A stretch of DNA of 64,000 nucleotides from Sipunculus nudus (Eukaryota; Annelida; Sipuncula; Golfingiida; Sipunculidae), in assembly GCA_026874595.1 (NCBI GenBank), contig CM049314.1, positions 52,991,812 to 53,055,811 on the forward strand. Direction: 5' to 3'. Under the pieces are notes generated by a model. It was given only the letters and a program-made list of their open reading frames with translations, ran no database searches and was not told where the DNA came from. Below are positions 1-16,440 of this stretch, one piece after another; position 1 is the first letter of the stretch, and each line of letters begins with the position of its first letter. The translations under genes and the position numbers were made by a program.

Positions 1-3000
1 ACTTCAGTAATGTCTTTGTTGGTGACCCATTTACTACCGGTACATGGAACTGACTTTAGTAATGTCTGTGTTGTAGTAAACTTTTACTACTGGTACATGG
101 AACTGACTTCAGTAATGTTTTTCTTATGTAAACCATTTACTACTGATACATGGAACTGACTTCAGTAATGTCTTTGTTGTGTAAACCATGTATTACTGAT
201 ACATGGAACTGACTTCAGTAATGTCTTTGTTATGTAAACCATTTACTACTGATACATGGAACTGACTTCAGTAATGTCTTTGTTGTGTAAACCATTTACT
301 ACTGATACATGGAACTGACCTAAGTAATGTCTTTGTTATGTAAACCATGTACTACTGGTACATGGAATCGACTTCAGTAATGTCTTTGCTGTGTGACCCA
401 TTTACTACCAGTACATGGAACTGACTTAAGTAATGTCTTTGTTGTCTAAACCATTTACTACTGATACATGGAACTGACTTAAGTAATGTCTTTGTTGTGT
501 AAACCATTTACTACTGATACATGGAACTGACTTAAGTAATGTCTTTGTTATGTAAACCATTTACTACTGATACATGGAACTGACTTAAGTAATGTCTTTG
601 TTATGTAAATCATTTACTACTGATACATGGAACTGACTTCAGTAATGTCTTTGTTGTGTAAACCATTTACTACTGATACATGGAACTGACTTCAGTAAGT
701 CCTTGTTATGTAAACCATTTACTACTGATACATGGAACTGACTTAAGTAATGCCTTTGTTGTGTAAACCATTTACTACTGATACATGGAACTGACTTAAG
801 TAATGTCTTTGTTGTGTAAACCATTTACTACTGATACATGGAACTGACTTCAGTAATGTCTTTGTTATGTAAACCATGTACTACTTGTACATGGAATCGA
901 CTTCAGTAATGTCTTTGTTGGTGACCCATTTACTACCGGTACATGGAACTGACTGAAATAATGTCTGTGTTGTAGTAAACTTTTACTACTGGTACATGGA
1001 ACAGACTTCAGTAATGTCTTTGTTATGTAAATCATGTACTACTGGTACACGGAATCGACTTCAGTAATGTCTTTGTTGGTGACCCATTCACTACCGATAC
1101 ATGGAACGGACTGAAATAATGTCTGTGTTGTAGTAAACATTTACTACTGGTACATGGAACAGACTTCAGTAATGTCTTTGTTATGTAAACCATGTACTAC
1201 TGGTACATGGAATCGACTTCAGTAATGTCTTTGTTGGTGACCCATTTACTACCGGTACATGGAACTGACTGAAGTAATGTCTGTGTTGTAGTAAACTTTT
1301 ACTACTGGTACATGGAACAGACTTCAGTAATGTGTTTGTTATGTAAACCATGTACTACTGATACATGGAACTGGCTTCAGTAATGTCTTTGTTATGTAAA
1401 CCATTTACTACTGATACATGGAACTGACTGAAGTAATGTCCGTGTTCTAGTAAACCATTTACTACTGGTACATGGAACAGACTTCAGTAATGTCTTTGTT
1501 GTAGTAAACTTTTACTACTGGTACATGGAACTGACTTAAGTAATGTCCGTGTTCTAGTAAACCATTTACTACTGATACATGGAACTGACTTCAGTAATGT
1601 CTGTGTTATGTAAACCATTTACTACTGATACATGGAACTGACTGAAGTAATGTCCGTGTTCTAGTAAACCATTTACTACTGGTACATGGAACAGACTTCA
1701 GTAATGTCTTTGTTATGTAAACCATTTACTACTGATACATGGAACTGACTGAAGTAATGTCCGTGTTCTAGTAAACCATTTACTACTGGTACATGGAATC
1801 GACTTCAGTAATGTTTTTGCTGTGTGACCCATTTACTACCAGTACATGGAAATGACTTAAGTAATGTCCGTATTCTAGTAAACCATTTACTACTGGTACA
1901 TGGAACAGACTTCAGAAATGTCTTTGTTGTAGTAAACTTTTACTACTGGTACATGGAACAGACTTCAGTAATGTCTTTGTTATGTAAACCATGTACTACT
2001 GGTACATGGAATTGACTTCAGTAATGTCTTTGTTGGTGACCCATTTACTACCGGTACATGGAACTGACTTTAGTAATGTCTGTGTTGTAGTAAACTTTTA
2101 CTACTGGTACATGGAACTGACTTCAGTAATGTTTTTCTTATGTAAACCATTTACTACTGATACATGGAACTGACTTCAGTAATGTCTTTGTTGTGTAAAC
2201 CATGTATTACTGATACATGGAACTGACTTCAGTAATGTCTTTGTTATGTAAACCATTTACTACTGATACATGGAACTGACTTCAGTAATGTCTTTGTTGT
2301 GTAAACCATTTACTACTGATACATGGAACTGACCTAAGTAATGTCTTTGTTATGTAAACCATGTACTACTGGTACATGGAATCGACTTCAGTAATGTCTT
2401 TGCTGTGTGACCCATTTACTACCAGTACATGGAACTGACTTAAGTAATGTCTTTGTTGTCTAAACCATTTACTACTGATACATGGAACTGACTTAAGTAA
2501 TGTCTTTGTTGTGTAAACCATTTACTACTGATACATGGAACTGACTTAAGTAATGTCTTTGTTATGTAAACCATTTACTACTGATACATGGAACTGACTT
2601 AAGTAATGTCTTTGTTATGTAAATCATTTACTACTGATACATGGAACTGACTTCAGTAATGTCTTTGTTGTGTAAACCATTTACTACTGATACATGGAAC
2701 TGACTTCAGTAAGTCCTTGTTATGTAAACCATTTACTACTGATACATGGAACTGACTTAAGTAATGCCTTTGTTGTGTAAACCATTTACTACTGATACAT
2801 GGAACTGACTTAAGTAATGTCTTTGTTGTGTAAACCATTTACTACTGATACATGGAACTGACTTAAGTAATGTCTTTGTTGTGTAAACCATTTACTACTG
2901 ATACATGGAAATGACTTAAGTAATGTCTTTGTTGTGTAAACCATTTACTACTGATACATGGAACTGACTTAAGTAATGTCTTTGTTATGTAAACCATTTA

Positions 3001-5230
3001 CTACTGATACATGGAACTGACTTAAGTAATGTCTTTGTTGTGTAAACCATTTACTACTGATACATGGAACTGACTTAAGTAATATCTTTGTTATGTAAAC
3101 CATTTACTACTGATACATGGAACTGACTTAAGTAATGTCTTTGTTGTGTAAACCATTTACTACTGATACATGGAACTGACTTCAGTAATGTCGTTGTTGT
3201 GTAAACCATTTACTACTGATACATGGAACTGACTTCAGTAATGTCTTTGTTGGTGACCCATTTACTACTGATACATGGAACTGACTTAAGTAATGTCTTT
3301 GTTGTGTAAACCATTTACTACTGATACATGGAACTGACTTAAGTAATGTCTTTGTTATGTAAACCATTTACTACTGATACATGGAACTGACTTAAGTAAT
3401 GTCCGTGTTCTGGTAAACCATTTACTACTGGTACATGGAACAGACTTCAGTAATGTCTTTGTTGTAGTAAACTTTTAATACTGGTACATGGAAAAGACTT
3501 CAGTAATGTCTTTGTTATGTAAACCATGTACTACTGATACATGGAACTGTCTTAAGTAATGTCTTTGTTATGTAAACCATTTACTACTGATACATGGAAC
3601 TGACTTCAGTAATGTCTTTGTTGTGTAAACCATTTACTACTGATACATGGAACTGACTTAAGTAATGTCTTTGTTATGTAAACCATTTACTACTTATACA
3701 TGGAACTGACTTAAGTAATGTCTTTGTTGTGTAAACCATTTACTACTGATACATGGAACTGACTTAAGTAATGTCTTTGTTATGTAAACCATTTACTACT
3801 GATACATGGAACTGACTTAAGTAATGTCTTTGTTGTGTAAACCATTTTCTACTGATACATGGAACTGACTTAAGTAATGTCTTTGTTGTGTAAACCATTT
3901 ACTACTGATACATGGAACTGACTTAAGTAATGTCTTTGTTATGTAAACCATTTACTACTGATACATGGAACTGACTTAAGTAATTTCTTAGTTATGTAAA
4001 CCATTTACTACTGATACATAGAACTGACTTAAGTAATGTCTTTGTTATGTAAACCATTTACTACTGATACATGGAACTGACTTCAGTAATGTCTTTGTTG
4101 TGTAAACCATTTACTACTGATACATGGAACTGACTTAAGTAATGTCTTTGTTATGTAAACCATGTACTACTGGTACATTGAATCAACTTCAGTAATGTCT
4201 TTTTTGGTGACCCATTTACTACCGGTACATGGAACTGACTTTAGTAATGTCTTTGTTGTCTAAACCATTTACTACTGATACATGGAACTGACTTAAGTAA
4301 TGTCTTTGTTGTGTAAACCATTTACTACTGATACATGGAACTGACTTAAGTAATGTCTTTGTTATGTAAACCATTTACTACTGATACATGGAACTGACTT
4401 AAGTAATGTCTTTGTTATGTAAATCATTTACTACTGATACATGGAACTGACTTCAGTAATGTCTTTGTTGTGTAAACCATTTACTACTGATACATGGAAC
4501 TGACTTCAGTAAGTCCTTGTTATGTAAACCATTTACTACTGATACATGGAACTGACTTAAGTAATGCCTTTGTTGTGTAAACCATTTACTACTGATACAT
4601 GGAACTGACTTAAGTAATGTCTTTGTTGTGTAAACCATTTACTACTGATACATGGAACTGACTTAAGTAATGTCTTTGTTGTGTAAACCATTTACTACTG
4701 ATACATGGAACTGACTTAAGTAATGTCTTTGTTGTGTAAACCATTTACTACTGATACATGGAACTGACTTAAGTAATGTCTTTGTTATGTAAACCATTTA
4801 CTACTGATACATGGAACTGACTTAAGTAATGTCTTTGTTGTGTAAACCATTTACTACTGATACATGGAACTGACTTAAGTAATATCTTTGTTATGTAAAC
4901 CATTTACTACTGATACATGGAACTGACTTAAGTAATGTCTTTGTTGTGTAAACCATTTACTACTGATACATGGAACTGACTTCAGTAATGTCGTTGTTGT
5001 GTAAACCATTTACTACTGATACATGGAACTGACTTCAGTAATGTCTTTGTTGGTGACCCATTTACTACTGATACATGGAACTGACTTAAGTAATGTCTTT
5101 GTTGTGTAAACCATTTACTACTGATACATGGAACTGACTTAAGTAATGTCTTTGTTATGTAAACCATTTACTACTGATACATGGAACTGACTTAAGTAAT
5201 GTCTTAGTTATGTAAACCATTTACTACTGA
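1..5230. repeat. Higher-order duplications in the satellite, offsets 2014 and 1800 bp
   Basis: The first ~850 bp recur from position 2015, offset 2014 bp, which is exactly 38 monomers. Diagnostic variants move together, for example the one-base-short AGTAAGTCCTTG monomer at about 697 and 2711. The block at about 2450-3370 recurs at about 4250-5170 with an offset of 1800 bp, and the same short monomer appears a third time at about 4511. Rare variants shared in the same order show segmental duplication within the array, not independent mutation. Confidence 0.85.
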
Positions 5231-5699
5231 TACATAGAACTGACTTAAGTAATGTCTTTGTTATGTAAACCATTTACTACTGATACATGGAACTGACTTC
5301 AGTAATGTCTTTGTTGTGTAAACCATTTACTACTGATACATGGAACTGACTTAAGTAATGTCTTTGTTATGTAAACCATGTACTACTGGTACATTGAATC
5401 GACTTCAGTAATGTCTTTTTTGGTGACCCATTTACTACCGGTACATGGAACTGACTTTAGTAATGCCTGTGTTGTAGTAAACTTTTACTACTGGTACATG
5501 GAACAGACTTCAGTAATGTCTTTGTTATGTAAACCATGTACTACTGATACATGGAACTGACTTCAGTAATGTCTTTGTTATGTAAACCATTTACTACTGA
5601 TACATGGAACTGACTGAAGTAATGTCCGTGTTCTAGTAAACCATTTACTACTGGTATATGGAACAGACTTCAGTAATGTCTTTGTTGTAGTAAACTTTT

Positions 5700-8600
5700 A
5701 CTACTGGTACATGGAACAGACTTCAGTAATGTCTTTGTTATGTAAACCATGCACTACTGATACATGGAACTGACTTAAGTAATGTCTTTGTTGTGTGAAC
5801 CATTTACTACTGATACATGGAACTGACTTCAGTAATGTCTTTGTTATGTAAACCATGTACTACTGGTACATGGAATCGACTTCAGTAATGTCTTTGTTGG
5901 TGACCCATTTACTACCGGTACATGGAACTGACTTTAGTAATGTCTGTGTTGTAATAAACTTTTACTACTGGTACATGGAACAGACTTCAGTAATGTCTTT
6001 GTTATGTAAACCATGTACTACTGATACATGGAACTGACTTCAGTAATGTCTTTGTTATGTAAACCATTTACTACGGATACATGGAACTGACTGAAGTAAT
6101 GTCCGTGTTCTAGTAAACCATTTACTACTGGTACATGGAACAGACTTCAGTAATGTCTTTGTTGTGTAAACAATTTACTACTGGTACATGGAACTGACTT
6201 CAGTAATGTCTTTGTTATGTAAACCATGTACTACTGGTACATGGAATCGACTTCAGTAATGTCTTTGCTGTGTGACCCATTTACTTCCGGTACATGAAAA
6301 TGACTTAAGTAATGTCCGTATTCTATTAAACCATTTACTACTGGTACATGGAACAGACATCAGTAATGTCTTTGTTGTAGTAAACTTTTACTACTGGTAC
6401 ATGGAACAGACTTCAGTAATGTCTTTGTTGTGTAAACCATTTACTACTGATACATGGAACTGACTTCAGTAATGTCTTTGTTATGTAAACCATGTACTAC
6501 TGGTACATTGAACTGACTGAAGTAATGTCCGTGTTGTAGTAAACTTTTACTACTGGTACATGGAACTGACTTCAGTAATGTCTTTGTTGTGTAAACCATT
6601 TACTACTGGTACATGGAACTGACTTCAGTAATGTCTTTGTTATGTAAACCATGTACTACTGGTACATGGAATCGACTTCAGTAATGTCTTTGTTGGTGAC
6701 CCATTTACTACCGGTACATGAAACTGACTTTAGTAATGTCTGTGTTGTAGTAAACTTTTACTACTGGTACATGGAACAGACTTCAGTAATGTCTTTGTTG
6801 TGTAAACCATTTACTACTGATACATGGAACTGACTTCAGTAATGTCTTTGTTATGTAAACCATGTACTACTGGTACATGGAATCGACTTCAGTAATGTCT
6901 TTGTTATGTAAACCATGTACTACTGATACATGGAACTGACTTAAGTAATGTCTTTGTTATGTAAACCATTTACTACTGATACATGGAACTGACTGAAGTA
7001 ATGTCTTTGTTGTGTAAACCATTTACTACTGGTACATGGAACAGACTTCAGTAATGTCTTTGTTGTTTAAACCATTTACTACTGATACATGGAACTGACT
7101 TCAGTAATGTCTTTGTTATGTAAACCATGTACTACTTGTACATGGAATCGACTTCAGTAATGTCTTTGTTGGTGACCCATTTACTACGGGTACATGGAAC
7201 TGACTGAAATAATGTCTGTGTTGTAGTAAACTTTTACTACTGGTACATGGAACAGACTTCAGTAATGTCTTTGTTATGTAAATCATGTACTACTGGTACA
7301 CGGAATCGACTTCAGTAATGTCTTTGTTGGTGACCCATTTACTACCGATACATGGACCTGACTGAAATAATGTCTGTGTTGTAGTAAACTTTTACTACTG
7401 GTACATGGAACAGACTTCAGTAATGTCTTTGTTATGTAAACCAGGTACTACTGATACATGGAACTGGCTTCAGTAATGTCTTTGTTGTGTAAACCATTTA
7501 CTACTGATACATGGAACTGACTGAAGTAATGTCCGTGTTCTAGTAAACCATTTACTACTGGTACATGGAATCGACTTCAGTAATGTCTTTGCTGTGTGAC
7601 CCATTTACTACCAGTACATGGAAATGACTTAAGTAATGTCCGTATTCTAGTAAACCATTTACTACTGGTACATGGAACAGACTTCAGAAATGTCTTTGTT
7701 GTAGTAAACTTTTACTACTGGTACATGGAACAGACTTCAGTAATGTCTTTGTAATGTAAACAATGTACTACTGGTACATGGAACTGACTTCAGTAATGTC
7801 TTTGTTATGTAAACCATTTACTACTGATACATGAAAGTGACTGAAGTAATGTCCGTGTTCTAGTAAACCATTTACTACTGGTACATGGAACAGACTTCAG
7901 TAAAGTCTTTGTTGTAGTAAACTTTTACTACTGGTACATGGAACAGACTTCAGTAATGTCTTTGTTATGTAAACCATGCACTACTGATACATGGAACTGA
8001 CCTCAGTAATGTCTTTGTTATGTAAACCATTTACTACTGATACATGGAACTGACTTAAGTAATGTCTTTGTTGTGTGAACCATTTACTACTGATACATGG
8101 AACTGACTTCAGTAATGTCTTTGTTATGTAAACCATGTACTACTGGTACATGGAATCGACTTCAGTAATGTCTTTGTTGGTGACCCATTTACTACCGGTA
8201 CATGGAACTGACTTTAGTAATGTCTGTGTTGTAATAAACTTTTACTACTGGTACATGGAACAGACTTCAGTAATGTCTTTGTTATGTAAACCATGTACTA
8301 CTGATACATGGAACTGACTTCAGTAATGTCTTTTTTATGTAAACCATTTACTACGGATACATGGAACTGACTGAAGTAATGTCCGTGTTCTAGTAAACCA
8401 TTTACTACGGGTACATGGAACAGACTTCAGTAATGTCTTTGTTGTGTAAACCATTTACTACTGATACATGGAACTGACTTCAGTAATGTCTTTGTTATGT
8501 AAACCATGTACTTCTGGTACATGGAATCGACTTCAGTAATGTCTTTGCTGTGTGACCCATTTACTACCGGTACATGAAAATGACTTAAGTAATGTCCGTA

Positions 8601-11600
8601 TTCTATTAAACCATTTACTACTGGTACATGGAACAGACATCAGTAATGTCTTTGTTGTAGTAAACTTTTACCACTGGTACATGGAACAGACTTCAGTAAT
8701 GTCTTTGTTGTGTAAACCATTTACTACTGATACATGGAACTGACTTCAGTAATGTCTTTGTTATGTAAACCATGTACTACTGGTACATGGAACAGACTTC
8801 AGTAATGTCTTTGTTATGTAAACCATTTACTACTGGTACATGGAACTGACTTCAGTAATGTCTTTGTTATGTAAACCATGTACTACTGGTACATGGAATC
8901 GACTTCAGTAATGTCTTTGTTGGTGACCCATTTACTACCGGTTCATGGAACTGACTTTAGTAATGTCTGTGTTGTAGTAAACTTTTACTACTGGTACATG
9001 GAACTGACTTCAGTAATGTCTTTGTTGTGTAAACCATTTACTACTGATACATGGAACTGACTTCAGTAATGTCTTTGTTATGTAAACCATGTACTACTGG
9101 TACATGGAACAGACTTCAGTAATGTCTTTGTTATGTAAACCATGTACTACTGATACATGGAACTGGCTTAAGTAATGTCTTTGTTATGTAAACCATTTAC
9201 TACTGATACATGGAACTGACTCAAGTAATGTCTTTGTTGTGTAAACCATTTACTACTGGTACATGGAACAGACTTCAGTAATGTCTTTGTTGTTTAAACC
9301 ATTTACTACCGATACATGGAACTGACTTCAGTAATGTCTTTGTTATGTAAACCATGTACTACTTGTACATGGAATCGACTTCAGTAATGTCTTTGTTGGT
9401 GACCCATTTACTACCGGTACATGGAACTGACTGAAATAATGTCTGTGTTGTAGTAAACTTTTACTACTGGTACATGGAACAGACTTCAGTAATGTCTTTG
9501 TTATGTAAATCATGTACTACTGGTACACGGAATCGACTTCAGTAATGTCTTTGTTGGTGACCCATTTACTACCGATACATGGAACGGACTGAAATAATGT
9601 CTGTGTTGTAGTAAACTTTTACTACTGGTACATGGAACAGACTTCAGTAATGTCTTTGTTATGTAAACCATGTACTACTGGTACATGGAATCGACTTCAG
9701 TAATGCCTTTGTTGGTGACCCATTTACTACCGGTACATGGAACTGACTGAAGTAATGTCTGTGTTGTAGTAAACTTTTACTACTGGTACATGGAACAGAC
9801 TTCAGTAATGTCTTTGTTATGTAAACCATGTACTACTGATACATGGAACTGGCTTCAGTAATGTCTTTGTTATGTAAACCATTTACTACTGATACATGGA
9901 ACTGACTGAAGTAATGTCCGTGTTCTAGTAAACCATTTACTACTGGTACATGGAACAGACTTCAGTAATGTCTTTGTTGTAGTAAACTTTTACTACTGGT
10001 ACATGGAACTGACTTAAGTAATGTCCGTGTTCTAGTAAACCATTTACTACTGATACATGGAACTGACTTCAGTAATGTCTGTGTTATGTAAACCATTTAC
10101 TACTGATACATGGAACTGACTGAAGTAATGTCCGTGTTCTAGTAAACCATTTACTACTGGTACATGGAACAGACTTCAGTAATGTCTTTGTTATGTAAAC
10201 CATTTACTACTGATACATGGAACTGACTGAAGTAATGTCCGTGTTCTAGTAAACCATTTACTACTGGTACATGGAATCGACTTCAGTAATGTCTTTGCTG
10301 TGTGACCCATTTACTACCGGTACATGGAACTGACTTTAGTAATGTCTGTGTTGTAGTAAACTTTTACTACTGGTACATGGAACAGACTTCAGTAATGTCT
10401 TTGTTGTGTAAACCATTTACTACTGATACATGGAACTGACTTCAGTAATGTCCTTGTTATGTAAACCATGTACTACTGATACATGGAATCGACTTAAGTA
10501 ATGTCTTTGTTATGTAAACCATTTACTACTGATACATGGAACTGACTGAAGTAATGTCTTTGTTGTGTTAACCATTTACTACTGGTACATAGAACAGACT
10601 TCAGTAATGTCTTTGTTGTTTAAACCATTTACTACTGATACATGGAACTGACTTCAGTAATGTCTTTGTTATGTAAACCATGTACTACTTGTACATGGAA
10701 TCGACTTCAGTAATGTCTTTGTTGATGACCCATTTACTACCGGTACATGGAACTGACTGAAATAATGTCTGTGTTGTAGTAAACTTTTACTACTGGTACA
10801 TCAAACAGACTTCAGTAATGTCTTTGTTATGTAAATCATGTAATACTGGTACACGGAATCGACTTCAGTAATGTCTTTGTTGGTGACCCATTTACTACCG
10901 ATACATTGAACTGACTGAAATAATGTCTGTGTTGTAGTAAACTTTTACTACTGGTACATGGAACAGACTTCAGTAATGTCTTTGTTATGTAAACCATGTA
11001 CTACTGATACATGGAACTGGCTTCAGTAATGTCTTTGTTATGTAAACCATTTACTACTGATACATGGAACTGACTGAAGTAATGTCCATGTTCTAGTAAA
11101 CCATTTACTACTGGTACATGGAACAGACTTCAGTAATGTCTTTGTTGTAGTAAACTTTTACTACTGGTACATGGAACTGACTTAAGTAATGTCCGTGTTC
11201 TAGTAAACCATTTACTACTGATACATGGAACTGACTTCAGTAATGTCTGTGTTATGTATACCATTTACTACTGATACATGGAACTGACTGAAGTAATGTC
11301 CGTGTTCTAGTAAACCATTTACTACTGGTACATGGAACAGACTTCAGTATTGTCTTTGTTATGTAAACCATTTACTACTGATACATGGAACTGACTGAAG
11401 TAATGTCCGTGTTCTAGTAAATCATTTACTACTGGTAGATGGAATCGACTTCAGTAATGTCTTTGCTGTGTGACCCATTTACTACCAGTACATGGAAATG
11501 ACTTAAGTAATGTCCGTATTCTAGTAAACCATTTACTACTGGTACATGGAACAGACTTCAGAAATGTCTTTGTTGTAGTAAACTTTTACTACTGGTACAT

Positions 11601-14600
11601 GGAACAGACTTCAGTAATGTCTTTGTTATGTAAACCATGTACTACTGGTACATGGAACTGACTTCAGTAATGTCTTTGTTATGTAAACCATTTACTACTG
11701 ATACATGGAACTGACTGAAGTAATGTCCGTGTTCTAGTAAACCATTTACTACTGGTACATGGAACAGACTTCAGTAATGTCTTTGTTGTAGTAAACTTTT
11801 ACTACTGGTACATGGAACAGACTTCAGTAATGTCTTTGTTATGTAAACCATGGACTACTGATACATGGAACTGACTTCAGTAATGTCTTTGTTATGTAAA
11901 CCATTTACTACTGATACATGGAACTGACTTCAGTAATGTCTTTGTTATGTAAACCATTTACTACTGATACGTGGAACTGACTGAAGTAATGTCCATGTTC
12001 TAGTAAACCATTTACTACTGGTACATGGAACAGACTTCAGTAATGTCTTTGTTGTAGTAAACTTTTACTACTGGTACATGGAACTGACTTAAGTAATGTC
12101 CGTGTTCTAGTAAACCATTTACTACTGATACATGGAACTGACTTCAGTAATGTCTGTGTTATGTATACCATTTACTACTGATACATGGAACTGACTGAAG
12201 TAATGTCCGTGTTCTAGTAAACCATTTACTACTGGTACATGGAACAGACTTCAGTATTGTCTTTGTTATGTAAACCATTTAGTACTGATACATGGAACTG
12301 ACTGAAGTAATGTCCGTGTTCTAGTAAATCATTTACTACTGGTAGATGGAATCGACTTCAGTAATGTCTTTGCTGTGTGACCCATTTACTACCAGTACAT
12401 GGAAATGACTTAAGTAATGTCCGTATTCTAGTAAACCATTTACTACTGGTACATGGAACAGACTTCAGAAATGTCTTTGTTGTAGTAAACTTTTACTACT
12501 GGTACATGGAACAGACTTCAGTAATGTCTTTGTTATGTAAACCATGTACTACTGGTACATGGAACTGACTTCAGTAATGTCTTTGTTATGTAAACCATTT
12601 ACTACTGATACATGGAACTGACTGAAGTAATGTCCGTGTTCTAGTAAACCATTTACTACTGGTACATGGAACAGACTTCAGTAATGTCTTTGTTGTAGTA
12701 AACTTTTACTACTGGTACATGGAACAGACTTCAGTAATGTCTTTGTTATGTAAACCATGCACTACTGATACATGGAACTGACTTCAGTTATGTCTTTGTT
12801 ATGTAAACCATTTACTACTGATACATGGAACTGACTTAAGTAATGTCTTTGTTGTGTGAACCATTTACTACTGATACATGGAACTGACTTCAGTAATGTC
12901 TTTGTTATGTAAACCATGTACTACTGGTACATGGAATCGACTTCACTAATGTCTTTGTTGGTGACCCATTTACTACCGGTACATGGAACTGACTTTAGTA
13001 ATGTCTGTGTTGTGTAAACCATTTACTACTGATACATGGAACTGACATAAGTAATGTCTTTGTTGTGTAATCCATTTACTACTGATACATGGAACTGACT
13101 TAAGTAATGTCTTTGTTGTGTGAACCATTTACTACTGATACATGGAACTGACTTCAGTAATGTCTTTGTTATATAAACCATTTATTACTGATACATGGAA
13201 CTGACTTGAGTAATGTCTTTGTTGTGTAAACCATTTACTACTGATACATGGAACTGACTTCAGTAACGTCTTTGTTGTGTAAACCATTTACTACTGATAC
13301 ATGGAACTGACATAAGTAATGTCTTTGTTGTGTAATCCATTTACTACTGATACATGGAACTGACTTAAGTAATGTCTTTGTTGTGTAAACCATTTACTAC
13401 TGATACATGGAACTGAATTAAGTAATGTCTTTGTTATGTAAACCATTTACTACTGATACATGGAACTGACTTAAGTAATGTCTTTGTTATGTAAACCATT
13501 TACTACTGATACATAGAACTGACTTAAGTAATGTCTTTGTTATGTAAACCATTTACTACTGATACATGGAACTGACTTCAGTAATGTCTTTGTTGTGTAA
13601 ACCATTTACTACTGATACATGGAACTGACTTAAGTAATGTCTTTGTTATGTAAACCATGTACTACTGGTACATTGAATCGACTTCAGTAATGTCTTTTTT
13701 GGTGAACCATTTACTACCGGTACATGGAACTGACTTTAGTAAAATCTGTGTTGTAGTAAACTTTTACTACTGGTACATGGAACAGACTTCAGTAATGTCT
13801 TTGTTATGTAAACCATGTACTACTGATACATGGAACTGACTTCAGTAATGTCTTTGTTATGTAAACCATTTACTACTGATACATGGAACTGACTGAAGTA
13901 ATGTCCGTGTTCTAGTAAACCATTTACTACTGGTACATGGAACAGACTTCAGTAATGTCTTTGTTGTAGTAAACTTTTACTACTGGTACATGGAACAGAC
14001 TTCAGTAATGTCTTTGTTATGTAAACCATGCACTACTGATACATGGAACTGACTTCAGTTATGTCTTTGTTATGTAAACCATTTACTACTGATACATGGA
14101 ACTGACTTAAGTAATGTCTTTGTTGTGTGAACCATTTACTACTGATACATGGAACTGACTTCAGTAATGTCTTTGTTATGTAAACCATGTACTACTGGTA
14201 CATGGAATCGACTTCACTAATGTCTTTGTTGGTGACCCATTTACTACCGGTACATGGAACTGACTTTAGTAATGTCTGTGTTGTGTAAACCATTTACTAC
14301 TGATACATGGAACTGACATAAGTAATGTCTTTGTTGTGTAATCCATTTACTACTGATACATGGAACTGACTTAAGTAATGTCTTTGTTGTGTGAACCATT
14401 TACTACTGATACATGGAACTGACTTCAGTAATGTCTTTGTTATATAAACCATTTATTACTGATACATGGAACTGACTTGAGTAATGTCTTTGTTGTGTAA
14501 ACCATTTACTACTGATACATGGAACTGACTTCAGTAACGTCTTTGTTGTGTAAACCATTTACTACTGATACATGGAACTGACATAAGTAATGTCTTTGTT

Positions 14601-16440
14601 GTGTAATCCATTTACTACTGATACATGGAACTGACTTAAGTAATGTCTTTGTTGTGTAAACCATTTACTACTGATACATGGAACTGAATTAAGTAATGTC
14701 TTTGTTATGTAAACCATTTACTACTGATACATGGAACTGACTTAAGTAATGTCTTTGTTATGTAAACCATTTACTACTGATACATAGAACTGACTTAAGT
14801 AATGTCTTTGTTATGTAAACCATTTACTACTGATACATGGAACTGACTTCAGTAATGTCTTTGTTGTGTAAACCATTTACTACTGATACATGGAACTGAC
14901 TTAAGTAATGTCTTTGTTATGTAAACCATGTACTACTGGTACATTGAATCGACTTCAGTAATGTCTTTTTTGGTGAACCATTTACTACCGGTACATGGAA
15001 CTGACTTTAGTAAAATCTGTGTTGTAGTAAACTTTTACTACTGGTACATGGAACAGACTTCAGTAATGTCTTTGTTATGTAAACCATGTACTACTGATAC
15101 ATGGAACTGACTTCAGTAATGTCTTTGTTATGTAAACCATTTACTACTGATACATGGAACTGACTGAAGTAATGTCCGTGTTCTAGTAAACCATTTACTA
15201 CTGGTACATGGAACAGACTTCAGTAATGTCTTTGTTGTAGTAAACTTTTACTACTGGTACATGGAACAGACTTCAGTAATGTCTTTGTTATGTAAACCAT
15301 GCACTACTGATACATGGAACTGACTTCAGTTATGTCTTTGTTATGTAAACCATTTACTACTGATACATGGAACTGACTTAAGTAATGTCTTTGTTGTGTG
15401 AACCATTTACTACTGATACATGGAACTGATTTCAGTAATGTCTTTGTTATGTAAACCATGTACTACTGGTACATGGAATCGACTTCACTAATGTCTTTGT
15501 TGGTGACCCATTTACTACCGGTACATGGAACTGACTTTAGTAATGTCTGTGTTGTAATAAACTTTTACTACTGGTACATGGAACAGACGTCAGTAATGTC
15601 TTTGTTATGTAAACCATGTACTACTGATACATGGAACTGACTTCAGTAATGGCTTTGTTATGTAAACCATTTACTACGGATACATGGAACTGACTGAAGT
15701 AATGTCCGTGTTCTAGTAAACCATTTACTACTGGTACATGGAACAGACTTCAGTAATGTCTTTGTTGTGTAAACCATTTACTACTGGTACATGGAACTGA
15801 CTTCAGTAATGTCTTTGTTATGTAAACCATGTACTACTGGTACATGGAATCGACTTCAGTAATGTCTTTGCTGTGTGACCCATTTACTACCGGTACATGA
15901 AAATGACTTAAGTAATGTCCGTATTCTATTAAACCATTTACTACTGGTACATGGAACAGACATCAGTAATGTCTTTGTTGTAGTAAACTTTTACTACTGG
16001 TACATGGAACAGACTTCAGTAATGTCTTTGTTGTGTAAACCATTTACTACTGATACATGGAACTGACTTCAGTAATGTCTTTGTTATGTAAACCATGTAC
16101 TACTGGTACATGGAACTGACTGAAGTAATGTCCGTGTTGTAGTAAACTTTTACTACTGGTACATGGAACTGACTTCAGTAATGTCTTTGTTGTGTAAACC
16201 ATTTACTACTGGTACATGGAACTGACTTCAGTAATGTCTTTGTTATGTAAACCATGTACTACTGGTACATGGAATCGACTTCAGTAATGTCTTTGTTGGT
16301 GACCCATTTACTACCGGTACATGGAACTGACTTAAGTAATGTCTGTGTTGTAGTAAACTTTTACTACTGGTACATGGAACTGACTTCAGTAATGTCTTTG
16401 TTGTGTAAACCATTTACTACTGATACATGGAACTGACTTC
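5700..16440. repeat. Higher-order duplications in the satellite, offsets 2280, 907, 1271 and 7323 bp
   Basis: The block at about 5720-6460 recurs at about 8000-8740 (offset 2280), and the second copy recurs again at about 15458-16066 (offset 7323). The variant GTCCATGTTCTAG links 11084 to 11991 (offset 907), with a long identical neighbourhood. The variant ACTTCAGTTATG after CATGCACTACTG occurs at about 12758, 14029 and 15300, two successive steps of 1271 bp (about 24 monomers). That marks a tandem unit of this size present about twice plus a partial third copy. Confidence 0.85.
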